Below are positions 24,000-35,152 of a DNA stretch of 64,000 bases, in pieces; positions within the stretch are counted from its first letter, which is position 1, and the number at the start of each line of letters is the position of its first letter. The notes under the pieces are model-generated. The model was not told where the DNA came from. It saw only the letters and a program-made list of their open reading frames with translations, and did not search any database. Origin of the DNA: Moniliella sp. 'wahieum' (lineage: Eukaryota; Basidiomycota; Moniliellomycetes; Moniliellales; Moniliellaceae); assembly GCA_003971905.1 (NCBI GenBank), contig RSEE01000018.1, positions 682,001 to 746,000 of the forward strand, given 5' to 3'. A program made the translations under genes and the position numbers.

Positions 24000-25658
24000 A
24001 TGGCTGCGCCTGTCGCCGACCCCACCTCTGTCGCCGCCCCCACTTTCCCCCCCGCCCTGGCCATCCCTGCATCGCCTGCCGATGCCGCTGACTCGGACTC
24101 TGCCTACACCCCAGACTCGCATCCCCCCGACCTCGACCCCACAACGCCTCTCAGCCTGCGCGCCCTCGTTACGTCCAAGGAGGCCGGCATCATCATTGGC
24201 CGTGGCGGCCAGCACGTCGCTGAGCTGCGCGAAAAAACGGGGGTCAAGGCCGGGGTGAGTAAGGCTGTACCGCATGTACACCGCGTGCTTACCGTCTCAG
24301 GCACCCTTGAATCGGTTGCGGAAGCATTCCGTCTCATTGCCCAGGCCTTCATTGATACTGCCCAGCTGGCCACCCAGCCCGCCGCCACCTCCACCTCATC
24401 CGCATCCGTCCCAAGTCCTACCACGGCAGAGACCGACCTGGCTCCTCCGTCCCTTGACATTGAATCGGTGCCTCAACCCCCTCCCGCATCTCTTGACGAT
24501 AAAAACGCCGAGGTGGATGCTGTAGCGGCAGATGCCTCTTCCCCTTCGGCTGCACCTTCAGACACCCCAGCATCCTCCCCAGCAACTCGATCGGTGCTCT
24601 CTTCGACGGGCGTGACCACGATCCGTTTGCTGATTTCGCATGCACTCATGGGTGCTGTGATTGGCAAGCAGGGCATCACAATCAAGGCCATTCAGGAAAC
24701 GTCGGGAACGCGTATGGTGGCGACCAAGGGCATGTTACCCAACTCGACCGAGCGTGTGGTGGATATCACTGGCACTGCCTCGGCGATTGAACATGCCATC
24801 ACAGACGTGGGCAAGTACATTGCTTCGGACTGGGAACGTGCTCAAGGCACTGTCTTTTATGAGCCAGACTCGCCTGATGGAGCAGCAGCGCTGGTCGCTG
24901 GACTGCCCATCGGCGTTTCCCCTTGCCTATGGCGGGCGCGGGGTTGGTCCCCGTCGTTCAGGCAAAGGTCGGGGAAACGAGTATCCAGCTGCTGCCGGTA
25001 TGCCAGGTCTTCCCGCTGGCCTTCCTTCCCCTGGTTATGGCTCCTTGTCTCCCATTCCGACCACCCTTGCCGGCGGCGTCGACATGCTGGCGTCGGCAGC
25101 AGCCATCCCCTATGCTGCGCATGTAGCATCGATGCAGCATCAGCGCGTTTTTGCCCCGACGGGCATCCCGGCCGGATCGGAAACCTCACCGGCAGCGGTA
25201 GCTACTGCGGCATCACAAGGTGCAGCCGTAGCCCCCGGCGGAGGCTTTGTTGCTGGTGGAGTGACGGGTCAAGGGCCACTGACAGCGCCTGCGGTGATTG
25301 ATGCGGCTAACATGCGCACACAAAATATTGCCATCCCAGCCGACATGGTTGGCTGTATCATTGGCAAGGGAGGCTCGAAGATTACTGAGATCCGTCGTCT
25401 TAGTGGCTCGCGCATTTCGATTGCCAAGATCGCGCATGATGAAAGCGGAGCGCCTGTTCACCATCCAGGGAACACCTGCATCAAATGAGAAGGCTCTCTA
25501 CTTGCTGTACAACCAAGTACGTGTCCCCCCCCTTTTGGTTTTGGTTCCTCGCTTGGGGTTGCCTGAATATTGACCCATACTTGGCTGCTTAGCTTGAAAC
25601 CGAAAAGGAGCGACGGCAAGCGGCCGCTGTGGCACAGGACCAGCCCACTGACGCCTAA
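24000..25658 (+). CDS. Three-KH-domain RNA-binding protein (PCBP/Rnc1/Hek2 type)
   Basis: A poly(C)-binding-protein-like regulator that should bind single-stranded C-rich RNA and act on mRNA stability or translation. KH1 (about residues 55-120) has the GxxG loop in GIIIGRGGQHV; KH2 follows a Pro/Ser linker with MGAVIGKQGITIKAI; KH3 near the C-terminus has IPADMVGCIIGKGGSKITEI. All three loops are intact. The last exon follows a 76-nt intron (25517-25592) and encodes LETEKERRQAAAVAQDQPTD. The linker between KH2 and KH3 (about 24890-25010) changes frame twice, and KH3 is broken at about 25450, where one added G gives DESGERLFTIQGTPASNEKA. The start ATG follows a CT-rich leader. Confidence 0.87.
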
Positions 25659-26967
25659 TCTCGTTCGATCCCCCGGCGCCATAATGTTGCTATCCGCCTT
25701 GATGTGTTATGTACGAACCGCAGTAACCGCTATGCCTTCCTCTTGTCTTGCTCGCTGGGCTTGGGCGGCCGGCCCCTGTGCTGAGAAGGTTGGGCGTCTC
25801 CCTCCAGTTGGCTTGCTTGTCATGCTCACGTTTAACTGCCTCACTCGTTCCCGCGTTTCTTCCCCGCTGCCTTTGTGGACCTTTACCCCCACCGTCACCG
25901 CCGCTGTTCTCACCCGGAGGTCTCCTCCCCCCGCCGCCTTTTCCCCCGCCAATTGTGCTTCCCCTCACAGTGCGCCATCGGTACCAGGGTTACTTTTTCT
26001 TGATGATGTGTCTGCCGTCTCCTCCTTCTGTCTTCCTGATCTCGATCAACGTGAGGGAAGTTGCCTGTCACATTGTTCCTCCCCCCCTTGCCTGATGCAC
26101 TGTAGTGCATCACCCCCCTCACCTCTCGTACGGGGGTTCAGGCACTGAAAATATGATCGATTCAATATTCACCCCTCTTGTTGATGCAGAATCAAGGAAA
26201 GAGGGCACGCGTCAAGGTCCAGATCTTGCTTCGGAACGTTGTCTGGCAGCTTGAGACGCAGTCTATCCTGATGAACCCGTTTGTCTCGCTTCCACAACAC
26301 ACACGTGACCAGACAACTTAGGGTCAGCCAGAGAGACTGAGGCTGGTGCCTCCACTACATTGAAGGAGCCCCCCACCGAGGTGCGCATGCGCCTCGTCGC
26401 CAATAGCTTCAAGTGCTGTTGCCTGCCCATCATGCTCTTCTGTCTTCCTTGCTTGGATCCATCTCGTGTGAGCATATGAGTTTGCGATCTACCGGCGTAA
26501 GTTATTGGTCCAACTGAAATTTAATGGCCAGCGCATGGATCTGGTTATTGACTGCGCTATGGATATTGCCACAGCACTCTGGGCGGGGCGCAGAGAGGGT
26601 CGAAGGAGGATCTAATATCTATGCGAGCTGGGCGGCGGGGGAGAGGCTGCCCCCGCCTGTCCTGTTCGGGCAGGTACAGCAAGCACACTTTTAGTGCCGA
26701 GCGGGCGTAGCGCTGAGCCTCTGCGCGTACCTTACCTGCTCCCTCGCACTCTGTCCCAGCCCCTCTCGACGCCCCCCCCCCACGCCTCACCTCACCGTTG
26801 GAGTTCAACCGGCATTCCAGTCCAACAACCACCCAGAGCCACAACCAGTGCCAGAGCCTGTCCACCTCCCACCACCACCACTTCCTCCACTCTTCTTCTG
26901 TTCCCTTGCCCCCTTTCGTTGTCACACCCCGCTGCCGCCGCCTCCATCGTTTCGTCTGCGACGCATC
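25659..26967. other. Intergenic region, no gene seen
   Basis: CT-rich 3' tail of the KH gene, TCAATATTCA at 26162-26171, then GC-rich DNA leading to the start at 26968. No conserved frame. Confidence 0.5.
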
Positions 26968-28113
26968 ATGAGCTCATTTACGCAGTGGTCTGGAAAGATG
27001 ACCTCGGGCGGAGGCATCATGGGCGGCCAGCCAAGCTATTCGGGCGAGTTGGATGAGAAAGGCCGGCCGATGGAAGAGTCAGACGGCTCACTGTCCTCTC
27101 CTTTGGACCGCCCTTCCAGCTCGTCCCGCCGAGGCCTCAGTTGGCTTCGCATTGGCCCCACCTCCTATGCCTCTGATGTACGTCGTTTGCCCCTTGTCTC
27201 AATCCGTGCAGCATGCTGATTTGGTGGCGTCTTGGATTAGGAACTGCCCCCGCCGAGCTGTGGACCTTGGTTGCCAAATCACACTTTCCTTTATCCTGCT
27301 CATCTGTGCAGCGGCGCTCGTTGGGTTTCAGACCAAGTGGCTCGGCCACCCCAGCGGCTTGAGTGGGTTTCTACTGTTTGTCTCGCTGTTTAGCTTGGTG
27401 CTGAGCGGCATCTTGCTAGGTCTGCCCCTGCTGGCCGTTCGCAAGCCTGCGCATTCCAAAGCTGCCCGCTTCCTGCGCGAATGCCGCGCCGGCAGCATCT
27501 TGCGTGGCGTCCCGTTGGCATTCACATTTTTTGCCGCTATGGCCCAGGCCATCTCGACGGGCGTGGCCAAAGGATGCAAGAACCATGCTGCCGACACGGG
27601 GGTACTGAAAAAGGGGATGGACAAGAAGCGTACCAACGTGCGCTGGGTAGCTTTTGTGCGTCCAAAGTTGCCGCTGCCATCTTTGTGTGGTTTTGCTCGC
27701 TGCGTCAACCGGGTCACTGGTCCTGTTCTTGCTTGCCTACCGCGCCGATCGGTCTGGCGGACAGCACCGTCCGCCCGCCAGGCCGCCGCTGGGATCGATG
27801 GCCACGTAGCGGAGGAAGGGTACTACGGGCATGAGGAGCACGATGTGGAGCGACCCTGGGTGCAGAGCCCCACTTTTTGCCTGCTTCAGCTTCGACCCAG
27901 CGCCGGTACGATGCCTACGACCCAGGTCGCGAGGAGGAAGAGGAGGATCAGGATCGTGGATTCGACCAAGATGCGTATGAGTTCAAGTACGAACCCCAGA
28001 GTGAGATGGACGAGTATGCGTACTATGCCTCGCGCTATGGCCAGGACACCCAGGGCGCCGGGAACCAGTCGTTTGACTATGGCGCCTACGCTGCCTCGCC
28101 TCGGTTCCGTTGA
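26968..28113 (+). CDS. Four-TM membrane protein, MARVEL-like
   Basis: A short cytosolic N-terminus rich in Gly/Ser (MSSFTQWSGKMTSGGG) is followed, after a 63-nt intron (27178-27240), by four hydrophobic segments: ITLSFILLICAAALVGFQT, GFLLFVSLFSLVLSGILLGL, GVPLAFTFFAAMAQAISTG and a fourth read as SKVAAAIFVWFCSL plus residues after a frame break near 27655. The C-terminal tail is acidic and Tyr-rich (YDPGREEEEE, then YEFKYEPQ and EYAYYASRYGQD) and ends at 28113. The layout suits fungal MARVEL-type proteins of eisosome or vesicle membranes, but no diagnostic motif is seen. Frame breaks near 27250, 27655, 27720 and 27890. Confidence 0.65.
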
Positions 28114-28141
28114 CCGTACAGGGCGATTTCATTCGGCCGTG

Positions 28142-28210
28142 GCAGCACCCCACTTACGCCCTTGCTTTACCTGCAGGGGCTTCGTGCCCTGCGGGCGAGG
28201 GGGGTGCTGC
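28142..28210. other. Long imperfect stem-loop in a 3'-UTR
   Basis: GCAGCACCCC (28142-28151) and GGGGTGCTGC (28201-28210) are perfect 10-bp arms. Inside, CGCCC/GGGCG and CAGGG/CCCTG extend the fold. It starts 29 nt after the stop of the four-TM gene, so it would be transcribed as part of that mRNA's 3' end. Confidence 0.6.
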
Positions 28211-28729
28211 AATGGTGGGCCATGCACTTGTGGCCCGTGTATAGTTAATTCGTCCGTTCGTTGAGCTCATGTACTAGTCATGTTCCTTTTGTTCCTCCTA
28301 ATCGACATTCGCTTCCGATTCGCATTTACCGCGAAAGGAGAGAGGGAAATGTAGAGTATATCTTCGCAGGTGTAGTAACAGGGTACATAGGAGTGCCAAC
28401 ACCCGCCAAGTACCTAGACTGCCCTACCCTCGACCCAGCCATTCTCTACTGCAGTGAGAGACACGACACAGGCAGTAAGTGTAGGTTTAGCAAACGGTCT
28501 CCTCCACCGTTTCGCAATCCAAACGGACCATCCAACCGAGGGAGCAAAAGACCAAGGGAGAACCTTGGGCAAGTCGTTGGCCACGCAGGCAGGAGGAAGG
28601 CAGCGAAGATCAACGTAGATCTCCAGAGGGCAGTGGGCATCAGGGATCAATCGCCATGGGAACTACATCACTGTCAACAGGTTCGGGGCTGGGTGCAGAA
28701 GAGGCACATTGAAAGCCAGGGATCATGGA

Positions 28730-31629
28730 TCATGCTGCATGAAGGGGAAGGGAATCAGGACAAAGATATGATATGACGGCACGAGGCATCACGCCGCCGG
28801 CCGGCAGGGCGTAGGCGGGACCTCTAAGAACAAAAGGGGGAGCAAAATGGAGAGCAAAAGGGAGTGCGTGATGGACACGGCGAAGGGAATTCAAGGAAAT
28901 GTGGCGAGGGAGGCGGAACGGGTCATGCTGCCGCTGTGGCAGGGGCCGAGTACCTGGCGCAGCGGCGGGTGGAGAAACAGAGACGGTGGAATGATGAATG
29001 CAAGCGCGCTTGGAAGCAGGAGGCGCGTCCAATGTGGATGTGGGGTAGATTGATGGGTGGACCTTGGTTGGGGGGGAGAGATGAGGAGGGAGGCAGAGAG
29101 CTAAGGCCGGCAAAAGTGTACGTTGTTTGGCCTGCTTTCCCTCCGCCTTCGTAGGACTCGTCAGACCTCTTGTGTTTCTGAGAAGACCGTCTTCTCCAGA
29201 GCAAAGAAGCATGGGTGCCTGAGGCACCTCTTCCGGTGGATCCGGGAACTCCTCCTCTTCGTCCTCCTCCTCTCTGTTACCCGCCGTCCTGGGATGAGGG
29301 AAGTCGGATAAATTGGGACAGAGAACTGATGTACCTGGGATGGCATCTTCTGCCCTGACCGTGGAGGTGGTGCTTGGGGGAGGGAAGAATCCACTGGAAC
29401 AGGCGAAAGGGCGGAACACATTTTGGTCGTCCGTGGGGTTGTGGATGGTCCGTATCCGGTTCGAGAGGAGGATAGGCAGAAACCTCCCCGGTCCGCCGGT
29501 AGTGTTGACCGAGGTGGCCAATGCCGACATGATGGTAAGCTCTGGTAACGAAGACGGAGATGGGTTCAGCTCGGGTTGCTTCGGTAGTTCGGTACATGCT
29601 TGTACCACGGTCTCTGGTGACACTGAGTCATCTTCATCGTCTCCAGTCATCAGTAAATCAAAGTCGAAAATATCGTCTCCTTCACATGAACAGATCCCGG
29701 CCCCGTTCCAGGCCGACTGGGCACCGCAAAATCCACAAACTGTGCCTGGACTGCCCGATGGGACAGTGTCAGCTGGATGCTTCGGAGTCGAGACGGCGGA
29801 TTTGGACTCGGGGTACTGTTCCGGCAAAAAAGGGGGGGCGCACGGCTGGGAAAGTCCGGGTCCCGTTGCCGAGAAAGGGAAGCTGGGAATGCTATTTCGA
29901 CCTACTACAATAGGCGATTGCATCAGTCCCACCCCGCTCGGTCCTGGGCCCATTGACACTGCCCGCGCCGGAACGGGCGCATAGGCCGGAGATGATACCA
30001 CGTTGTCGCTCCGTACGCAGCCGGGAGAGGCAGAAAGAGTGCATCTGCCCGGTGCGGCAAACGTCATAGCACGCCTCCACGGACCATGAGACGGTCGTCG
30101 TGTCCTAGAGTCGGACGGTCCATATTCGTCTTTGCTACCACTGCCGAGATCGGAGGGCAGGCGACTCTCGTTCCGCCCGTCATTACTTATGCCAGGCGGG
30201 TTGGCAAGGCCCGGCGCGGGAGCATGCGCTAGCCAGGGCGGCAAAGGCAAGCCAGCGGCATGAGCAGCGACAGCCATGGCATACATAGACGCTGCGGTCC
30301 CAGGCAGGCCCATCGAAAGGGAAGTAAGGGGCGGTAAGGCCAAGGGTCCGAGCGGATGCGAGCAAGAGAAATCAGGAGGCATGACGAATGAAGGGAACCC
30401 CTGTCCGATCGACGACGGAGATGCTTGCCTTTGTTCCCCACCGGAAACGAGGGTTGTGACCGACGTATGTGGAGACGAGCTGCTACGAGTTCGATCCGAG
30501 CTGTTCGGATCACTTGGGCTCTCGTTTCCGCCTGCTGGAGGCGATCCTTCTTCCTCCTCCTTAATCCAGGCTGAATGAGGGGGGAAATTGGCTAGACAAG
30601 GTACGCCACCACCTCCCGGGGCCAAGCCCAGTCCCACCAGGGGCAACGAAGCCAGTCCACCCAGACCGAGAGGCAACATTCCAGGCGGAGGAGTCATGGC
30701 CGCATTCCATCCCGCGGCGGCAGCAGCAGCTGCCGCCGAAGCAGCCATAGCATTATTGGGGACTCCTACCTCTGTAGGCATGGAGGCAGATCTTCCACTT
30801 GTGACCGTTTCATTGACCGAGGCAGCAGGAGTTGTGGGAGATTGGGCCGAGGAGGGGTAAGTTGGGAGAGACCCATTGACTTGTGATGGAATGGTCTCCG
30901 TTCCTGAGCCGGCCGTTTGGCAAGGGGAGAAGGGAAGAGTGTCACGAGGGGCCAATTCGTGGCCCGGGGGGGACGTGGAAGAGGGAGAACCAGGGTCCGA
31001 AAGAGGAGCTGCACTACCTGCTGAGGGTGGGAGGACAGTGTCGGTAGGTGTCAGGCCAGGCGAAGGCGAAGAAGGATTGGGAAGGTTATGAATCCCACGT
31101 ATCGTATCGTTGTCTTCCTTTAGACGGCCATTGTCGGCGATAAGATTATCAATGTGGGCACGGAGCACGACAAACTGAGCCTCGTATGTCTTGACCTGCG
31201 TTTCGAGTTGGCGGAGATGGCTTGCTGGCGCTCACGATAGGCGCGTTGCGATGCCCTGTTCTGAGCCGCACGCTTCGTCGCCGGCACATCCTCCACACGC
31301 TTCCGACCAGGTTTGTTGCGCCGCTTGGCGGGTGGGGCGGCTGGGGTGCTGGCTGCGCCAGCCGCGCCCGCGCTGCTGCCAATGCCAAATACTGCGCCAT
31401 TGACGAGAAGTGGCGGAGATGCGGCGCCAGGTGGGGGCGCGGCACCAAAACAGGCGACGGGCGCAGCAGCAGCACCGTTGGGCTGGGATTGGGATATTGG
31501 CATTGGCAGTGGTGATGCATCGGCGGGGCGCACTGAGGCCGGGTGGAGGTGTGGGGGAAGAGCGGAGGGGGGCGTTGGGGCATACGCAGCAGCTGGAGCA
31601 CGGGTGAACCCGCTCGCTGCGCTGGACAT
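28730..31629 (-). CDS. bZIP transcription factor, Yap/Pap1-like
   Basis: After an Ala/Pro-rich N-terminus (MSSAASGFTRAPAAAYAP, start 31629) comes KRAAQNRASQRAYRERQ, the Yap-type basic region with the Q in QNRA and aromatic YRER. The leucine zipper continues as LRQLETQVKTYEAQFVVLRA and HIDNLIADNGRLKED. A single missing C at about 31215 separates the two; adding it gives QQAHLRQLETQ. The long Ser/Pro-rich remainder stays open for 812 codons. It contains TVCGFCGAQ and GICSCEGDDIFDFD (about 29720), a cysteine cluster plausibly acting as a redox-sensitive nuclear-export region as in Pap1/Yap1, plus an acidic EEEDEEEEFPD stretch. The true C-terminus may lie upstream of 28730, since the last 100 or so codons look like non-coding DNA. 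Likely role: oxidative or metal stress response. Confidence 0.82.
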
Positions 31630-34312
31630 GGCAGCAGAGCGGGGCAGGGCGCCACAGGACAGAGCAGAGCTCGGCAAGCGCAGTGCGAGGGGAGTGTTGC
31701 TGCAGCCAATGGGATGGTGGAGCTGGAAGCTGGACCGTGGGCGGCGTTGCACGTTGATGTTGACGTTGACGGGAAGGGGGAGCTGAGCCTCGGCGAGGTT
31801 ACAGTTCCCGTTAGCGGATAGGCACGCAGGCGACTTTTCGTATAGGCGTGTCTTTTTTTCGTCCCGCAGGCTGCTGCGCTCAAGCCATGAGGCTCTCTCA
31901 GGCGTCGCAGCAACCCACGGCCAAGGGACCGAGCGGATCTGAAAACGACGAATTGATTGTCCGCATGATGTGTGATGTGCAGTGTGTGACATGTGATGCA
32001 TGGCCGGGTGACCCACCCCTTGGCACGGCGCCCGTGTCGGCTGGCGGTGGCCAGAGCGGGCAGCCACCGCGTGCGGGCGCAGACATGTCTTGCAGGCCAC
32101 AGCGCACCCTGGGCGACCCACGCACCCCACCAGCCATGTCCCGCCTCTCGCCTCCGCACCCGCTCAGATCCCAACCCTCCGGCCTTCAGTACCCGCAGTG
32201 TGCCTGTGCGTGGGCGTGCCGTGGCGCACAGGGCAACGTGGCAGCGCGTGCGGCTCGCGCCCCTGGACCGCCCCCGTGCGGCCGCCACTCGGCAAGCCAG
32301 ACTGAGGCTCAGGCTCAGCGCTGGCGCTCAGCCGCTCAGCAGCACGCTGCGTGCTGCGTCCCGCGGCCTGGCCGGCTTTTGCATCGAGCATCCCCAAGCT
32401 TTTTTTCCCTTGCCGGCGCCCGGCTGCCCCAGTGCGCCGCCAATGCCGCCGGCTGCAACCAATTCACAGCGCAGTCCGTGGGAGACTTCCCCCAGCCTCC
32501 CAGCCTCCCCCCGCTCCCGCCCCCGACTTGCCCCGACCAGGGGATATACCCCAGATCAGTTGCATAGCATATCCCACCACCGCTTCCGGGTACCAGTTGC
32601 CGGTGCCCGACTCTCCCTGTCTTTCCCCTTTTGCCCTGCCTCTCGGACCCCCAGCTCAGCGCCGGCCTCTGACCCGGTATCTATCACTTCTCACTGCCTT
32701 TCTGCATCACACCATCACGATCAACATGGACGGAGACAGACAGGCAAAAGCATCAACGATCCAGGACGTCTGTCCCTTTTCGTCTTGGCAACTATACCAA
32801 CGCAGTACAGACCCGAGGGGTGGTTACTGGTTAGGCTTAGGCAAGTCTGCAAAATATACGTCGGGCCACCAAGGAGTGCCCACATCGAAAGGCTGTTGGT
32901 AGGAAACAACGAAAAGCCACCCTCCCCGTGCGTCCACAGAAGTGTCAAGTCGCAAAGGAGAAAAGTCACTACTAGTCATTTCGCAACGGGCGTATTATTT
33001 GTGTTGCAGTTTCTCTCGCTCCTTGGTTGCCGGTCCAACCCGGAAGGCAAGAATAAGGTCCTCCCCCGCACTCCGACACTTCAAGCTTCAAGCTTCAAGC
33101 TTCAAGCATCCCTTGAGCGCTTGAGCTTCACCTGCTTCAGCCCATCGAGCTTCACCCGCTTTTCACCCGCCCCCCATACATGCAAAAACAGACATTCTGA
33201 GATCTCACAATTGAAATCATTGAGTTGAGAGGAAAGCCACACATTTGTGGGTGCCTCTTACGCGTTGGGCTTCTCCGTGGCCCAGACGGCCTCTTCCGCG
33301 GCACACATGCACATGTGCTGCGTTCCTTGCCCGTCTGCGCCATGCGGCATGACACAAATCGCCACTCAAAACAAGTGGGACGGAGAAGCTTTGAGCTTTG
33401 GTGGCCATCGATTCATCGATTGCTTCGAGAGTGCACGCGTTCTCCCTGTGCTTATGCCGGTGGAGTTTTTGTCAATCGATCGATATAACAGGCCTGACAG
33501 TGGGCGGGAGCGCGGGAGCGTGTGAAGCGAAGAATCGAGCGGAGATAGGGGGGCCGGATGCCCGCCGGCATCGACCATGGTGCATGGGAGGAGAGGCCGG
33601 AGGGCCGGCGCACGGAGCGGAAACAAAGAGGTGCCGCCCAGGAAGAGCCGATATCACCCCCATATCACATGCCGTAACAGGTCGCGGGCCGTATTGCATC
33701 ACCAATGGGTCACGCCTCTGTCACCCCTTGGGGGCAGAAGCCGGCAGAGGCGGACGGCGATTGAAATTTTGGAGAGTGGAATTGAATATTGACCGGTACC
33801 ACTGTACTCGAGACGGGCGGCGTACGGGCAGTGTCGGCTGCTCGAGCATGGCGTCATTGGCGGAGGAATCTGGAAACGTTCGGGTGTGCGTGACATGTGA
33901 CAGGTGACGGTCTACGGCGGGTATTGTCTGATGCAGAGAAGGCCGCTGGCGACCTACACTGGATCTAGTTCACCCGATGTCTTGAGTGCTGCCGTGCCCG
34001 CTGCGGGACCGAGCGCTTCCGGCTTGCTGCGCCAGCTGGGGGCGGTCGAGGCCCACAGCCACACCAACCGATGGCCAAGGTGCGTCGTCGATGCGTTGAA
34101 GTGACGAGCGGGTGACTTGGCCAGCGCTGGCTGCTCCTGCTTTTGATTGCGAAGCGCCAAGCGCCAAGCAGTGCCTCCCATCCCATCCCCTCCAACCTCC
34201 CGCACGCCACATCTCCCCCCTTCCCTTTGTCCTGTCCGCCGTTATCGCCTGTCAACGCCTCTGCTCCCCCACAGCCATTCATCTCCCGCATTCTTGGTTC
34301 ATTCGTCGCATC
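31630..34312. other. Intergenic region, no convincing gene
   Basis: Separates the divergent bZIP and pyruvate-carrier genes. A long plus-strand frame (31993-33228) is Pro/Arg/His-rich at first and later covers simple repeats, so I treat it as chance. It includes the AAGCTTC array at 33079-33108 and TGAATATTGA at 33783. Confidence 0.5.
33079..33108. repeat. AAGCTTC heptad array
   Basis: Four consecutive AAGCTT-plus-C units with exact 7-bp period. The same unit recurs at 43064-43088 and, as AAGCTTG, at 47351-47372. Confidence 0.9.
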
Positions 34313-35042
34313 ATGGCCACTGGCGCCCACTCGTCACGTTTCCAAGCTTTCCTCAACCATCCCGCCGGGCCCAAGACCGTGTTCTTCTGGGCCCCGCTCT
34401 TCAAATGGGCCCTCGTTGTGGCAGGGATCCAAGATCTCTCCCCCGGCAGAGAAGTTGTCCGTCAGCCAGAATGCCGCCCTGGCCGCCACAGGGTTGATCT
34501 GGGTTCGGTACGTGAATTGACCCCATCCTCGGCCTCCTCGCCCGTCTGCCTTTTCCCATCTGCCTTTGCCCACCTGCCTTTTCCCGTCTGTCTTTTCCCG
34601 TTTTCTCAAGTCAACTGACCTGGATGAGGAACGCAGATACTCTCTGATTATTACACCTGTTAACTACTCTCTGGCTGCCGTCAACCTATTTGTGGGTGCT
34701 ACAGGGCTGGCTCAACTGTCCCGGATCTATGACTACCGCCGGAAGCACCCCGTCCAAGCCGCCCTTGCCGACAAGGAGGACAGCCGCCAAGTGATTCTCC
34801 CTGATGAGGCCTGTCGTTGCATGGACATCACTTGCTCTCCCGGACATTCCATGTGCATCCCCCCTTTGCCTTTGGATTGGCTCCATTCGCTCTTCACACC
34901 TGGGTCTATCCGGTGCCCCCCCCCCCCCCCCGCCCCCCCCTTCCGCTATGGAGCTATCATCTTGTCTATTCGTCCAAACCGCTTTGTTCAGTCCTTTACG
35001 AGCAGGATACTGTTGCAGATGATTATCGCGATAGGGCCATGA
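34313..35042 (+). CDS. Mitochondrial pyruvate carrier subunit (MPC2-like)
   Basis: Small inner-membrane subunit that with MPC1 imports pyruvate into mitochondria. Exon 1 encodes FLNHPAGPKTVFFWAPLFKW, ALVVAGIQDLS and, one base out of frame, AEKLSVSQNAALAATGLIWV; a missing C in CCCCC near 34443 explains the break. A 129-nt intron (34508-34636) splits an Arg codon. Exon 2 gives YSLIITPVNYSLAAVNLFVG and ATGLAQLSRIYDYRRKHP, the second family signature. The open frame runs to 35042 through a C14 run, but a family-typical length (about 117 residues) would end at the TGA at 34792 after one more base shift, so the 3' end is uncertain. Confidence 0.88.
34547..34606 (+). repeat. Tandem 14-15-bp repeat inside the MPC intron
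   Basis: Four diverged copies of a CTGCCTTTTCCC-like unit lie within intron 34508-34636. They enlarge the intron compared with the 55-80-nt introns usual here. Confidence 0.7.
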
Positions 35043-35152
35043 ACTGCATACAATGTGCTCAACGGACGAAAGGGAAATGCCAAAGGGAAGACAGAAGACT
35101 GCCACTGAGAAGCGATCACATGGGCCAAACGAGGCTCAGGCCTGAGGGTTAA

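Noticed and set aside
28261-28776. 171-codon plus-strand frame between the four-TM and bZIP genes
   Set aside because: No domain; lies between convergent gene ends and is probably 3'-UTR sequence.
31993-33228. 411-codon plus-strand frame
   Set aside because: Crosses the AAGCTTC array and low-complexity Pro/Arg/His sequence; no domain, no consistent codon bias.
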